A DNA stretch of 64,000 nucleotides, from IMG/VR virus record IMGVR_UViG_3300010151_000009, positions 20,512-84,511 of that record; one strand, written 5' to 3'. The stretch is from a virus. Numbering within the stretch: the stretch's first letter is position 1; the number at the start of each line of letters is the position of its first letter. Of this stretch, positions 44,089 through 50,081 are shown piece by piece. Both the position numbers and the translations under genes were made by a program. Under the pieces are notes generated by a model, which was not told where the DNA came from, did no database searches, and saw only the letters and a list, made by a program, of their open reading frames with translations.

Positions 44089-44625
44089 TTAAGTATATTT
44101 AAAATATTTTATCTCATTTTTATATTTGTCCTTAACTATATTGAATAATTTAGGGGTATAACATTCTTTAATTTTAAGACTACATTCACCAGTAGATCCC
44201 TGTATAGGGAGTATAAATTTAGAAATATCTACCTCTTCACAAAAAGTATTAAAATCTTGTTGTAAATTATCAAAATTAATATACTTATTAACAATAACTT
44301 TATTGTCTATACTGAAATAATCAGTTAAAAGATCTTTGTCCATGCGATCAATATCTGTTCGATTAGTAATAAACTCTTCAAAAGACATTCCTTTATATTC
44401 ACGCTTAAAGAAACACCAATATGATAATAATCTTGACCATGGATTTCTTATAACCCCAAATATTTTATAATTAGAAAATTTTCCCTTCAAATGTTTTTTA
44501 TAAACAGCTATTGAACGATGATTACCTAAATGGTCTGCTAAATACTTATCTAATGCAAGTCTAAGAGTATTAGAAGCAGTTCTAGGAGGAGTTATTAAAA
44601 TAAATTTCTTTTTGTGACTAATCAT
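44089..44625 (-). CDS. Sulfotransferase family protein
   Basis: This 178-residue protein has TPPRTASNT at 12-20, the 5'-phosphosulfate-binding loop in place of a Walker A. It also has VIRNPWSRLLSYW at 58-70, the 3'-phosphate motif (RNP-x-x-R-x-x-S). These are the two hallmarks of PAPS-dependent sulfotransferases of the Sulfotransfer_2 type. Family members are usually 200-300 residues, so this one is short but keeps both sites. It may modify host surface glycans or a small molecule; the acceptor cannot be read. It overlaps the GroES-like gene by one base. Confidence 0.8.
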   Translation of the reverse strand: MISHKKKFILITPPRTASNTLRLALDKYLADHLGNHRSIAVYKKHLKGKFSNYKIFGVIRNPWSRLLSYWCFFKREYKGMSFEEFITNRTDIDRMDKDLLTDYFSIDNKVIVNKYINFDNLQQDFNTFCEEVDISKFILPIQGSTGECSLKIKECYTPKLFNIVKDKYKNEIKYFKYT

Positions 44626-44993
44626 TATCCTCTTTGTTTCATTTGTTTTATCTTCTGACGCATTTTATGGGGCATCTCTGGAGCATTGGGTTTTCCATCT
44701 TCACCACTATGATGTTTTTTCCCTTTCCATTTACCTAGTAATTGATGTTCACCTACTAATAAGTATTTTTTACCATCAATTTCTGTTTTAATAGCCTCTG
44801 TTCTTGGGTCTACCATTACCGTATCTCCAGTCTTAGTGAAAGTACAGTCTTTTCCAATGGCTATTACTTGTAATATATTAGATCGTGCAGCATTTGCTGC
44901 AGCTGTTGTCTCATCTAATATGATCCCTGATTCAGTTTCGTTAATTGTTGGGTCTGGAAGGACAACCCACGATCCATTTGGTTTGAATTTCAT
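44625..44993 (-). CDS. GroES-like co-chaperonin
   Basis: This 122-residue protein has a GroES core. It starts PNGSWVVLPDPTINETESGIILDETT, the usual start (V-x-P...ET-SGIIL) followed by the mobile loop region. Then come ILQVIAIGKDC, GDTVMVDPRTEAIKTEIDGKKYLLVGEHQLLGKW, matching the central barrel. A Lys/His-rich tail of about 30 residues follows. Phage co-chaperonins (such as T4 gp31) serve with host GroEL to fold the capsid protein, which suits its place as first gene of the morphogenesis operon. A strong host-type promoter sits 22-54 bases upstream. Confidence 0.8.
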   Translation of the reverse strand: MKFKPNGSWVVLPDPTINETESGIILDETTAAANAARSNILQVIAIGKDCTFTKTGDTVMVDPRTEAIKTEIDGKKYLLVGEHQLLGKWKGKKHHSGEDGKPNAPEMPHKMRQKIKQMKQRG

Positions 44994-45014
44994 AATCTAT
45001 ATATTTGTTTGGTA

Positions 45015-45047
45015 CAAAGATATAAATTATTTTTTTATAAATCCAAA
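45015..45047 (-). promoter_or_regulatory. Bacteroidetes/Flavobacterium-type promoter of the morphogenesis operon
   Basis: On the minus strand TTTG (45047-45044) is followed after 21 bases by TATCTTTG (45022-45015), matching TTG-N17-23-TAnnTTTG. The start of the GroES-like gene lies 22 bases past the -7 box. No other gene begins between, so this promoter probably drives the packaging and head genes. Confidence 0.7.
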
Positions 45048-45116
45048 TATTATGACGAAAAGTTTATTAACAGTGAGAATTGGATATAACTTTCCCCCTT
45101 GATTTTCTATTTCAAA

Positions 45117-45326
45117 CTTGGATTTCACTCTAACAGTGCTCCTTTTTAAGGGACCCAAGGATAGTAAGACTGATGTTAATTCATCGCACATACCTATGTG
45201 CATTCTACCCTAATTAGAGCTTATACGCTCGTTCTTTTGCAACTACCGGAGAAAACTCTATCTCTATTTGAGACTACAATCCGATGTCTTTTCCCATTTT
45301 TGATTACCGTGGGATGATAATGTTGC
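45117..45326 (-). ncRNA. Structured non-coding RNA candidate, about 210 nt
   Basis: There is no credible reading frame here on either strand. Read on the minus strand, it folds by eye into three domains. Domain I is closed by GCAAC (45326-45322) with GTTGC (45243-45239). A hairpin GAGC/GCTC lies at 45230-45217. Domain II is closed by GGGTAG (45210-45205) with CTATCC (45164-45159) and holds two hairpins (45201-45186 with 6 pairs, 45185-45172 with 4 pairs). Domain III is closed by CTTGG/CCAAG (45159-45155 with 45121-45117) and also holds two hairpins (45152-45141, 45138-45126). A near-ideal promoter lies 5-34 bases upstream. It is not a tRNA and I match it to no known family; this is a manual fold. 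Confidence 0.55.
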
Positions 45327-45330
45327 GGTG

Positions 45331-45360
45331 CAAAAATAATAAAAATACTTTAAAAACAAA
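45331..45360 (-). promoter_or_regulatory. Flavobacterium-type promoter for the non-coding RNA
   Basis: On the minus strand TTTG (45360-45357) is followed after 18 bases by TATTTTTG (45338-45331), an exact match to TTTG-N17-23-TAnnTTTG. Transcription would start near 45326, right at the first paired base of the structured RNA. No gene lies between this site and the GroES promoter. Confidence 0.65.
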
Positions 45361-45380
45361 TTATTTCTAAAGTATTTTTA
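45340..45380 (-). terminator. 13-bp perfect inverted repeat after the small membrane-protein gene
   Basis: TAAAAATACTTTA (45340-45352) and its exact complement (45368-45380) flank a 15-base loop, 19 bases past the stop of the 74-aa gene. It is AT-rich, so as a terminator it is weak in stem strength, though followed on the minus strand by TTATTATTTTTG. It overlaps the promoter of the non-coding RNA, so termination and initiation may be linked. Confidence 0.5.
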
Positions 45381-45398
45381 CTATTTAAGTGTTTATTT

Positions 45399-45623
45399 TT
45401 ATTTCTGATCTACAAATTTAAATAAAATTAACAATGCTACTAAGCCTACAAAGCCGTTCTCGCCAAAGCAGCTAATAACATCCATTACATTAGCTATTAC
45501 ACTAATTCCAAATACTCCTCCCCCAAAAACAATTTCTGCCATTACTCCAAATGATACCATCACAAGAAATAAGTTAGTCATGTTCTTAAAAAAGTCTGTT
45601 GCATAATTAAATACTGTTTCCAT
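45399..45623 (-). CDS. Small two-span membrane protein
   Basis: This 74-residue protein has two membrane segments at about 15-45 (MTNLFLVMVSFGVMAEIVFGGGVFGISVIANV) and 55-70 (GFVGLVALLILFKFV), with a Gly-rich bend between. Similar short proteins with a GGGVFG...VI-N... centre and a GFVGLVAL end are frequent in marine phages, as I recall, without assigned function. A holin or membrane-associated early function is possible. It is the first minus-strand gene at the divergent junction and is separated from the head genes by the RNA candidate. Confidence 0.65.
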   Translation of the reverse strand: METVFNYATDFFKNMTNLFLVMVSFGVMAEIVFGGGVFGISVIANVMDVISCFGENGFVGLVALLILFKFVDQK

Positions 45624-45653
45624 AAATAAAATAATTTTTAAAGGTTAAGTGGG

Positions 45654-45661
45654 CAAAAATA
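45654..45661 (-). promoter_or_regulatory. Possible -7 box before the small membrane-protein gene
   Basis: The minus strand reads TATTTTTG, matching TAnnTTTG, 31 bases upstream of the 74-aa gene. The nearest TTTG is 14 bases further upstream, closer than the usual 17-23, so the promoter is imperfect. Confidence 0.35.
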
Positions 45662-45789
45662 CAAAAAAAATCTGACAAAAAAATTTTTTTAGGGGAAATC
45701 TGTGAACGTACGGGGGTACTAGGAACAACACCCCACCAAGTAATTAGGGTTTCGAGTACTCCACCCTATTTCATATTCAAAGAATATTA

Positions 45790-45799
45790 ACCAATTTTA
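45790..45799 (+). promoter_or_regulatory. ACCAATTAAA-like leader before rightward genes
   Basis: Similar words lie 11-28 bases before six rightward starts: 45790 (ACCAATTTTA), 46445 (ACAATTAAAC), 50060 (ACCAATTAAAC), 57216 (AACAATTAAAA), 60648 (ACCAATTAAA) and 60936 (ACCAATTAAAC). No Shine-Dalgarno sequence is seen at these genes. This may be the translation signal of the arm. Confidence 0.4.
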
Positions 45800-45810
45800 T
45801 ACATACAATC

Positions 45811-46161
45811 ATGAGAAAATCTAGTAAACAAAAAGTAGACTATGTAGCGCTTCGTAAGCCCTACATCAACAAGAGATGTCTTGTTGAATCTTGTACCAAA
45901 CATCGTAATCATTCTGATAACAATGGCTACACCTTAACCCTTAGTGTCGAGGGACACGAAGAGTTGATAGAAAATGTCTTTTCCTTTAGCAAGAAAAAGA
46001 AAGGCGATTTCGTTAAGTTTGATCCTCAAACTGCCTCAATCGTTGGCACAACTTCTATTGCTTCGCAAAAGGCGTTGCACCGTGAAACCAAAGGATTATC
46101 ATCCTGTATGGTTTCTGTCGCAACATTAGCAAATGTTACTCCAAAAGACAACCCTAAATAG
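45811..46161 (+). CDS. First rightward gene, small basic protein
   Basis: This 116-residue protein starts basic (RKSSKQKVDYVALRKPYINKR) and continues with VESCTKHRNHSDNNGYTLTLSVEGHEELIENVFSF, KKKKGDFVKFDPQTASIVGT and a Ser/Ala/Thr-rich tail. The middle looks like a small beta barrel. It uses more G/C-ending codons than its neighbours, suggesting high expression or different origin. A strong intrinsic terminator overlaps its stop codon, so it forms a one-gene unit. Position suggests an early protein acting on the host; no family recognised. Confidence 0.6.
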   Translation: MRKSSKQKVDYVALRKPYINKRCLVESCTKHRNHSDNNGYTLTLSVEGHEELIENVFSFSKKKKGDFVKFDPQTASIVGTTSIASQKALHRETKGLSSCMVSVATLANVTPKDNPK

Positions 46162-46175
46162 GGTTGTTTTTTTTT
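46150..46175 (+). terminator. Strong intrinsic terminator overlapping a stop codon
   Basis: AACCCT and AGGGTT form a tight hairpin (46150-46165) with a 4-base loop, followed by G and nine T. The TAG stop of the preceding gene (46159-46161) lies in the loop and 3' arm. This is the clearest terminator in the window. Confidence 0.9.
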
Positions 46176-46182
46176 ATTATAG

Positions 46183-46303
46183 CACAACACCTTAAACTAA
46201 TATCGGTTTAACATGGTTGTGTGTTGAATAAGCCTGAGAGTTTGTAGTTTGTATTCGTATGAACTACAGCTCTCACGTTTATTTCAGCCTCTAAATGTTA
46301 AAC
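46183..46303 (+). promoter_or_regulatory. Paired alternative RNA hairpins in an early-gene gap
   Basis: Two folds share the bases 46206-46214. Fold 1: CACAAC...TTAAAC (46183-46197) with GTTTAA...GTTGTG (46206-46221). Fold 2: GTTTAACAT (46206-46214) with ATGTTAAAC (46295-46303), continued inward by TGAGAG/CTCTCA and TGTAGTT/AACTACA. They cannot form together. This could be a switch or a processed small RNA. Confidence 0.45.
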
Positions 46304-46334
46304 AAGTAATACGACATATTACATACTATAACAT

Positions 46335-46430
46335 AAATGAGTAGTTTGATGTAAAATCTAGGTCGTAAGAATAACAACTTAGGTATAGGACGCATACTCT
46401 TATTAACCACTGACCTGTTATCGCTCATTT
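46335..46430 (+). promoter_or_regulatory. Long irregular hairpin before the 51-aa gene
   Basis: Nested pairs: AAATGAG (46335-46341) with CTCATTT (46424-46430), AGGTC with GACCT, AATAA with TTATT, and GTAT with ATAC. The result is a roughly 96-base imperfect stem. It follows the alternative-hairpin element and fills the rest of the 303-base gap before 46465. No promoter box of host type is evident in it. Confidence 0.4.
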
Positions 46431-46464
46431 TATTTATATCCAAAACAATTAAACTCAACAAACA

Positions 46465-46620
46465 ATGAATGAATTAACAAAGCATCTCATTAAAGAGATA
46501 AAACAACGTAATAAGGATAAACAATGGATAAAAGACAATTTCATAACCGTTGATGAATTCTTAAAACCATATAAACTAAAAGAGAAAACTAACCAAAAAA
46601 TGAAAAGATATGGCACATAG
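46465..46620 (+). CDS. Small basic protein, 51 aa
   Basis: The frame runs from ATG 46465 to TAG 46618-46620 and reads MNELTKHLIKEIKQRNKDK, then a middle with ITVDEFLKPYKLKEK and a basic end. Its stop overlaps the start of the next gene (ATGGCACATAG), typical of coupled phage genes. An ACAATTAAAC leader (46445-46454) precedes the start. No family recognised. Confidence 0.55.
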   Translation: MNELTKHLIKEIKQRNKDKQWIKDNFITVDEFLKPYKLKEKTNQKMKRYGT

Positions 46621-46825
46621 ATTTAACTTTAGTAATTGGTATCCAAAATCATTTAATTATGATCCAATGTTATTAGGACACAACACTTATCTGTTACATC
46701 TAGGGTATTTAATAGCTGAAAAGGATAGAACTCAATTTAATAAGAATGTACTTATGCAAGGACATAATTATAACAAACGAGAAATCAATTCCTTTTGGCT
46801 AACTGTTGAAACAATGTCAAAATAA
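46610..46825 (+). CDS. Small protein of unknown function, 71 aa
   Basis: This 71-residue basic protein is rich in Asn, Tyr and Leu (FNFSNWYPKSFNYDPMLLGHNTYLLHLGYLIAEKD). A hairpin terminator follows its stop. It is translated from an overlap with the gene before it. No family recognised. Confidence 0.5.
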   Translation: MAHRFNFSNWYPKSFNYDPMLLGHNTYLLHLGYLIAEKDRTQFNKNVLMQGHNYNKREINSFWLTVETMSK

Positions 46826-46878
46826 ACTATTTAAGTGAGCATTATTATCATAACCATCATTTAATGCACACCAATAAA

Positions 46879-46912
46879 AGGACTATCATTTAAATATGAT
46901 AGTTCTTTTTTT
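46879..46912 (+). terminator. Intrinsic terminator before the AAA ATPase gene
   Basis: AAGGACTATCAT and ATGATAGTTCTT pair (one G-T) around a TTAAAT loop, followed by a run of T. It separates the small early genes from the AAA ATPase pair. Confidence 0.8.
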
Positions 46913-46962
46913 CACAACAATCAAACACATTAATCATTTAAAACATTTAATAAAACACAATC

Positions 46963-47898
46963 ATGGAAGAAATTACAGTCAACCTCAACACCAACATTCA
47001 AGATTTAATTGCTGCACAAGTAAATAAAATCTTAAGCAAAAGAGCAGATAAATTAATAGGTCAACCTTTACATAAAATGGTAAAAGATGAACTAAATAAA
47101 ATTAAACCTACTAAAATAGTTGTTCCAGATGTAGGAGTAACTGCAACTATAAAAGATAGATTACATAAATCTTTTAAGTCTACATTATTTATATCTAAAA
47201 TATCTAGACAATGTATGTTAATTGGTCCAGCAGGAACAGGTAAAACTACATTAGCATCACAAGTTGCATATGCATTAAAATTACCATTTGCTGCAATATC
47301 TTGTTCAGCAGGTATGAGTGAAGCACATTTAACAGGTAGAATGTTATTTAATGGAGAGTATGTACAATCAGAATTTGTAGATATCTATGAAAATGGAGGA
47401 GTATTTCTCTTTGATGAAATAGATGCTGCTGATCCTAATACATTACTTGTTATTAATAGTGCATTAGCAAATGGATATATGAATTTAGTTAATCGTCCAA
47501 AGAAACCAAAAGCAATTAGACACAAGAATACAATTATAATTGTTAGTGGTAATACATATGGACAAGGTTCTAATCAATATCATGGTAGAAACTATCTTGA
47601 TGCTGCATTTTTAGACAGATTTGCAGTTACAAAAATAGAAGTAAACTATGATGAAGATTTAGAAAGAGAACTATGTTCTGAAAATGAAGAACAATTTCAA
47701 TTAATGAATGAATTTCACCAAATAAGAAAAAGAGTGAAAAGATATGAATTAAATAGAATTGTATCAACAAGAGTTATCGTTGAATCTGTTAGACAATTAA
47801 AAGCAGGTATGAGTCAATATGAAATCTTAAATAGATTTGTAGCAGGATGGACAGAAGATGAAATCAAGAAAGCTAATGTAAATCTTACACAAATATGA
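46963..47898 (+). CDS. MoxR-type AAA+ ATPase
   Basis: In this 311-residue protein, Walker A GPAGTGKTT lies near 88-96, Walker B FLFDEIDAAD near 148-157, sensor-1-like SGNTYGQG near 200, and an arginine-finger-like AAFLDRFAV near 215. The N-terminal 80 residues are helical and basic. This architecture is that of MoxR/CbbQ ATPases, which act as chaperones for proteins with von Willebrand A domains. The next gene overlaps by 4 bases and encodes a vWA-like partner. Role in the phage is unknown; remodelling of a host or virion complex is likely. Confidence 0.8.
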   Translation: MEEITVNLNTNIQDLIAAQVNKILSKRADKLIGQPLHKMVKDELNKIKPTKIVVPDVGVTATIKDRLHKSFKSTLFISKISRQCMLIGPAGTGKTTLASQVAYALKLPFAAISCSAGMSEAHLTGRMLFNGEYVQSEFVDIYENGGVFLFDEIDAADPNTLLVINSALANGYMNLVNRPKKPKAIRHKNTIIIVSGNTYGQGSNQYHGRNYLDAAFLDRFAVTKIEVNYDEDLERELCSENEEQFQLMNEFHQIRKRVKRYELNRIVSTRVIVESVRQLKAGMSQYEILNRFVAGWTEDEIKKANVNLTQI

Positions 47899-48815
47899 AC
47901 ATACAAGACTTAAGAGAACAACGATATAATACTTGTGATAAACCTGATGGTTTAAAATTTCATAATTATTTATGTAAAAACCAAGAACATGGTAAAAGAT
48001 TAAATGAATTCATCATATTTCAAAGTGTTGAACATTTAATGACTATAGATGATGTAGATCCTGATGGATTGTATTTTAGATATGATAAAGAGAAAAACAA
48101 AAGAGATAATTGGACTTTTGGAAAAACATTAAAATCTCATTATAATACTAAACTTCAATTAGAAAGAGGATTACCATCTAAACATCAAGAAATACTATTA
48201 CAAAATATCAGAACTAAATTAACAGCAATTAAAAATGTTCAAGACAATTTAAGATTATCAACCTTAAAAAGATCAAGAACTAAATTTGATACATCTGGTA
48301 ATGAATTAGATATTAATAGATTGATGTGTGGTTCACCTGAACATTGGTCACAACCAGATAGAAGAAAAGTAGATGATGCAGTTAAATTACATTATCACTT
48401 TGGTCTTGCTTGTGGAAATGATGAAGAAGAATTTGCAAAATTAGCATCATTAACCATAGTTGCAACAGAACTACTACAAAGAATGGGTAAAAGCGTAGAA
48501 ATTATAGCAATACATGCTCTAGAAAGAAGAAATACTTATAGAGAAGGTGTTATATTTACTATTAAAAAAGCTGATGAACCATTAAATGTAACAAAATTAG
48601 CATCTTTAGGATGTCCTGGATTACTAAGACATTACGCATTTAAAGCCATTGCTAATTGTATTGAAGACAATAAAGATGATCAAGGAAATGCCGTTAAACT
48701 ATCAGAATATGATAGAAAACATTTGGGAATCAATTATATGATTGAGAAACAATGGTTAGATGGTAAAGAAAAAACATTCCTTGAAGATTTATTCAAAAAA
48801 GAGACGAGTAAGTAA
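47895..48815 (+). CDS. Degenerate vWA-like partner of the MoxR ATPase
   Basis: This 306-residue protein overlaps the ATPase gene (ATGA). The N-terminal half is charged and helical. The C-terminal half has the alternating strand/helix pattern of a vWA fold (VKLHYHFGLACGNDEEEFAKLASLTIVATELLQRMGKSVEIIAIHALE). The metal-site motif DxSxS is absent: at that place stands HFGLACG. Pairing with a MoxR ATPase supports the call. The gene ends in a hairpin terminator. Confidence 0.55.
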   Translation: MNIQDLREQRYNTCDKPDGLKFHNYLCKNQEHGKRLNEFIIFQSVEHLMTIDDVDPDGLYFRYDKEKNKRDNWTFGKTLKSHYNTKLQLERGLPSKHQEILLQNIRTKLTAIKNVQDNLRLSTLKRSRTKFDTSGNELDINRLMCGSPEHWSQPDRRKVDDAVKLHYHFGLACGNDEEEFAKLASLTIVATELLQRMGKSVEIIAIHALERRNTYREGVIFTIKKADEPLNVTKLASLGCPGLLRHYAFKAIANCIEDNKDDQGNAVKLSEYDRKHLGINYMIEKQWLDGKEKTFLEDLFKKETSK

Positions 48816-48827
48816 TTTACTCGTTTC
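48801..48827 (+). terminator. Hairpin terminator overlapping the vWA-like stop
   Basis: GAGACGAGTA pairs with TACTCGTTTC around a short loop; the TAA stop (48813-48815) lies in it. The following T run is interrupted by A and C, so strength is moderate. Confidence 0.7.
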
Positions 48828-48905
48828 TTTATTTCTATTTTTGGAAACATAATATAAGAAGTATAACTTAAATAACTTACAACACAACAACTAACACACA
48901 CAATT

Positions 48906-49103
48906 ATGATATACACAGTAAAAGGATTACACATAAATGTAACTCCAAACACACCCGAAGATCAATTAATAGTATTTAAAATAGCTTGTGAATTAGCTAT
49001 TAAAGAAGAAACTAGTATAAATAAAAAAGAGTTTCTACAATGGATACTTAGTAAAATACAAGAACAATTAAATCAATCAATAATTTTAAACACAAAATCA
49101 TGA
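48906..49103 (+). CDS. Small protein, 65 aa
   Basis: This 65-residue protein reads MIYTVKGLHINVTPNTPEDQLIVFKIACELAIKEETSINKKEFLQWIL, a small strand followed by helices. It overlaps the next gene by 4 bases. No family recognised. A TATTTTTG box at 48836-48843 lies upstream but has no -33 partner. Confidence 0.5.
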   Translation: MIYTVKGLHINVTPNTPEDQLIVFKIACELAIKEETSINKKEFLQWILSKIQEQLNQSIILNTKS

Positions 49104-49573
49104 CAAAAACAGAAAAACAATTCAAAGAGTTGTACAACCAAGCTTTAGGAGGATTTAAACACGGAGAAGACAGATTAGATAAATGCTGTGGACTTAGTGA
49201 CGATTTTATAATTAAAGCTGAAAAACATTTAAAAAGAGTTCTCAAATCTAAACAAAAGGAAAAAGACGAACCAATTGAAGGAGTCAAATCAGAATTATAC
49301 CAAGAAGTTCTATATGAATTAGAACCTGAAAATATGATGGAAATATTCTTCATTGGTCATATTCTTGGATGTTTTGAAGCCTGGCAATCTAGACACGCAG
49401 GAAAAGATGATGGATTAGCTATAAATCGTCATAAACAAAGACTATTAGGATTAGCTGTTAAAGCACACTACGCAACTCTAGATATTGCTTTAGAAAAAGG
49501 AGACAACAAGAGAGCTGAAGAGCTACACGAAAATTTTAGGAGACTTTTAGAAAATACTCTTATAGAAAACTAA
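49100..49573 (+). CDS. Helical early protein, paralog A
   Basis: This 157-residue protein reads KQFKELYNQALGGFKHGEDRLDKCCGLSDDF, then ELYQEVLYELEPENMMEIFFIGHILGCFEAWQS and a C-terminal helical region. It is wholly helical. It shares the FKELY start, the spacing and the LYE.EP.N..EI...G...G...E pattern with the gene at 49722, so the two are duplicates that have diverged. Function unknown. Confidence 0.6.
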   Translation: MTKTEKQFKELYNQALGGFKHGEDRLDKCCGLSDDFIIKAEKHLKRVLKSKQKEKDEPIEGVKSELYQEVLYELEPENMMEIFFIGHILGCFEAWQSRHAGKDDGLAINRHKQRLLGLAVKAHYATLDIALEKGDNKRAEELHENFRRLLENTLIEN

Positions 49574-49619
49574 ACTAATGAGGTAAGGCATACTCGTAAA
49601 AAACATTACTTGAACAAGA

Positions 49620-49709
49620 AAGAACACCAACTGTAAGCTTGTAAAATATTGTTCTTATTATAAAGTACTAATAACTGATGTGTAACGACCACGGTTATAA
49701 GTACTTTAT
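49620..49709 (+). promoter_or_regulatory. Two consecutive hairpins between the paralogs
   Basis: AAGAACA/TGTTCTT (49620-49656) and ATAAAGTACT/AGTACTTTAT (49660-49709, with inner ATAAC/GTTAT) form two stems in the 148-base gap. The second could act as a terminator but lacks a good T run. No host-type promoter is seen. Confidence 0.5.
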
Positions 49710-49721
49710 TCTTATTAACTT

Positions 49722-50060
49722 ATGAATACTAACTTAAAATTATCACCTATGAAAGATCAATTTAAAGAACTGTATCATAAATCGCTATCAGAATTTGACC
49801 ATGAAAAATCTGATTTACTTGATGTTATGGGCATCAAACAAGAAAGAGCAGAGTATATTAAATCTAAACTTATCGAAATATTAGATAAAGATGTAGAAAG
49901 AGATAACTCTGAACTCTTACAAGAAGCCTTATATGAAGCAGAACCTCAAAATGTTAAAGAGATTCTACTATTAGGATATATGGTAGGAGTATTAGAACAT
50001 ATTGATCAGTACTCCAATGATAATGATAGCAACTATGATTATCGAAATTTTATTTATTAA
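49722..50060 (+). CDS. Helical early protein, paralog B
   Basis: This 112-residue protein reads KDQFKELYHKSLSEFDHEKSDLLDVMGIKQERAEYIKSKLIEIL, then LLQEALYEAEPQNVKEILLLGYMVGVLEHIDQY. It aligns in pattern with paralog A and is shorter by the C-terminal extension. The start may be the internal methionine at codon 10, which matches the start of paralog A (KDQFKELY). Function unknown. Confidence 0.6.
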   Translation: MNTNLKLSPMKDQFKELYHKSLSEFDHEKSDLLDVMGIKQERAEYIKSKLIEILDKDVERDNSELLQEALYEAEPQNVKEILLLGYMVGVLEHIDQYSNDNDSNYDYRNFIY

Positions 50061-50081
50061 CCAATTAAACATTATTAAATT

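Larger units (their letters stand above)
45048..45398. other. Gene-free stretch holding RNA candidate, promoter and hairpin
   Basis: The gap between the GroES-like gene and the 74-aa gene is about 405 bases and has no open frame of note. It contains the GroES promoter at its left end, the structured RNA candidate, that RNA's promoter, and the inverted repeat. The part 45048-45116 between the RNA candidate and the GroES promoter shows only AT-rich sequence; the words CAGTG and AACAGTG recur there and inside domain III. Confidence 0.6.
45624..45810. promoter_or_regulatory. Divergent control region between the two arms
   Basis: This 187-base gap separates the leftward and rightward arms. It has a perfect A7T7 palindrome (45677-45690), which would bend DNA, then a G/C-richer part (45690-45775) with the palindrome CGTACG and a possible long stem between GGGGTACT near 45713 and AGTACTCC near 45754. 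No TAnnTTTG match faces right, so the early promoter may use another factor or a variant box. It could also hold an origin; that is inference. Confidence 0.4.

Noticed and set aside
45117-45326. tRNA, hammerhead ribozyme or group I intron in the RNA candidate
   Set aside because: No T-loop word, no CUGANGA...GAAA core in either strand and no intron-split gene on the flanks.
48836-48843. TATTTTTG as a promoter for the 65-aa gene
   Set aside because: No TTG at 17-23 bases upstream; such boxes are expected by chance in this composition.
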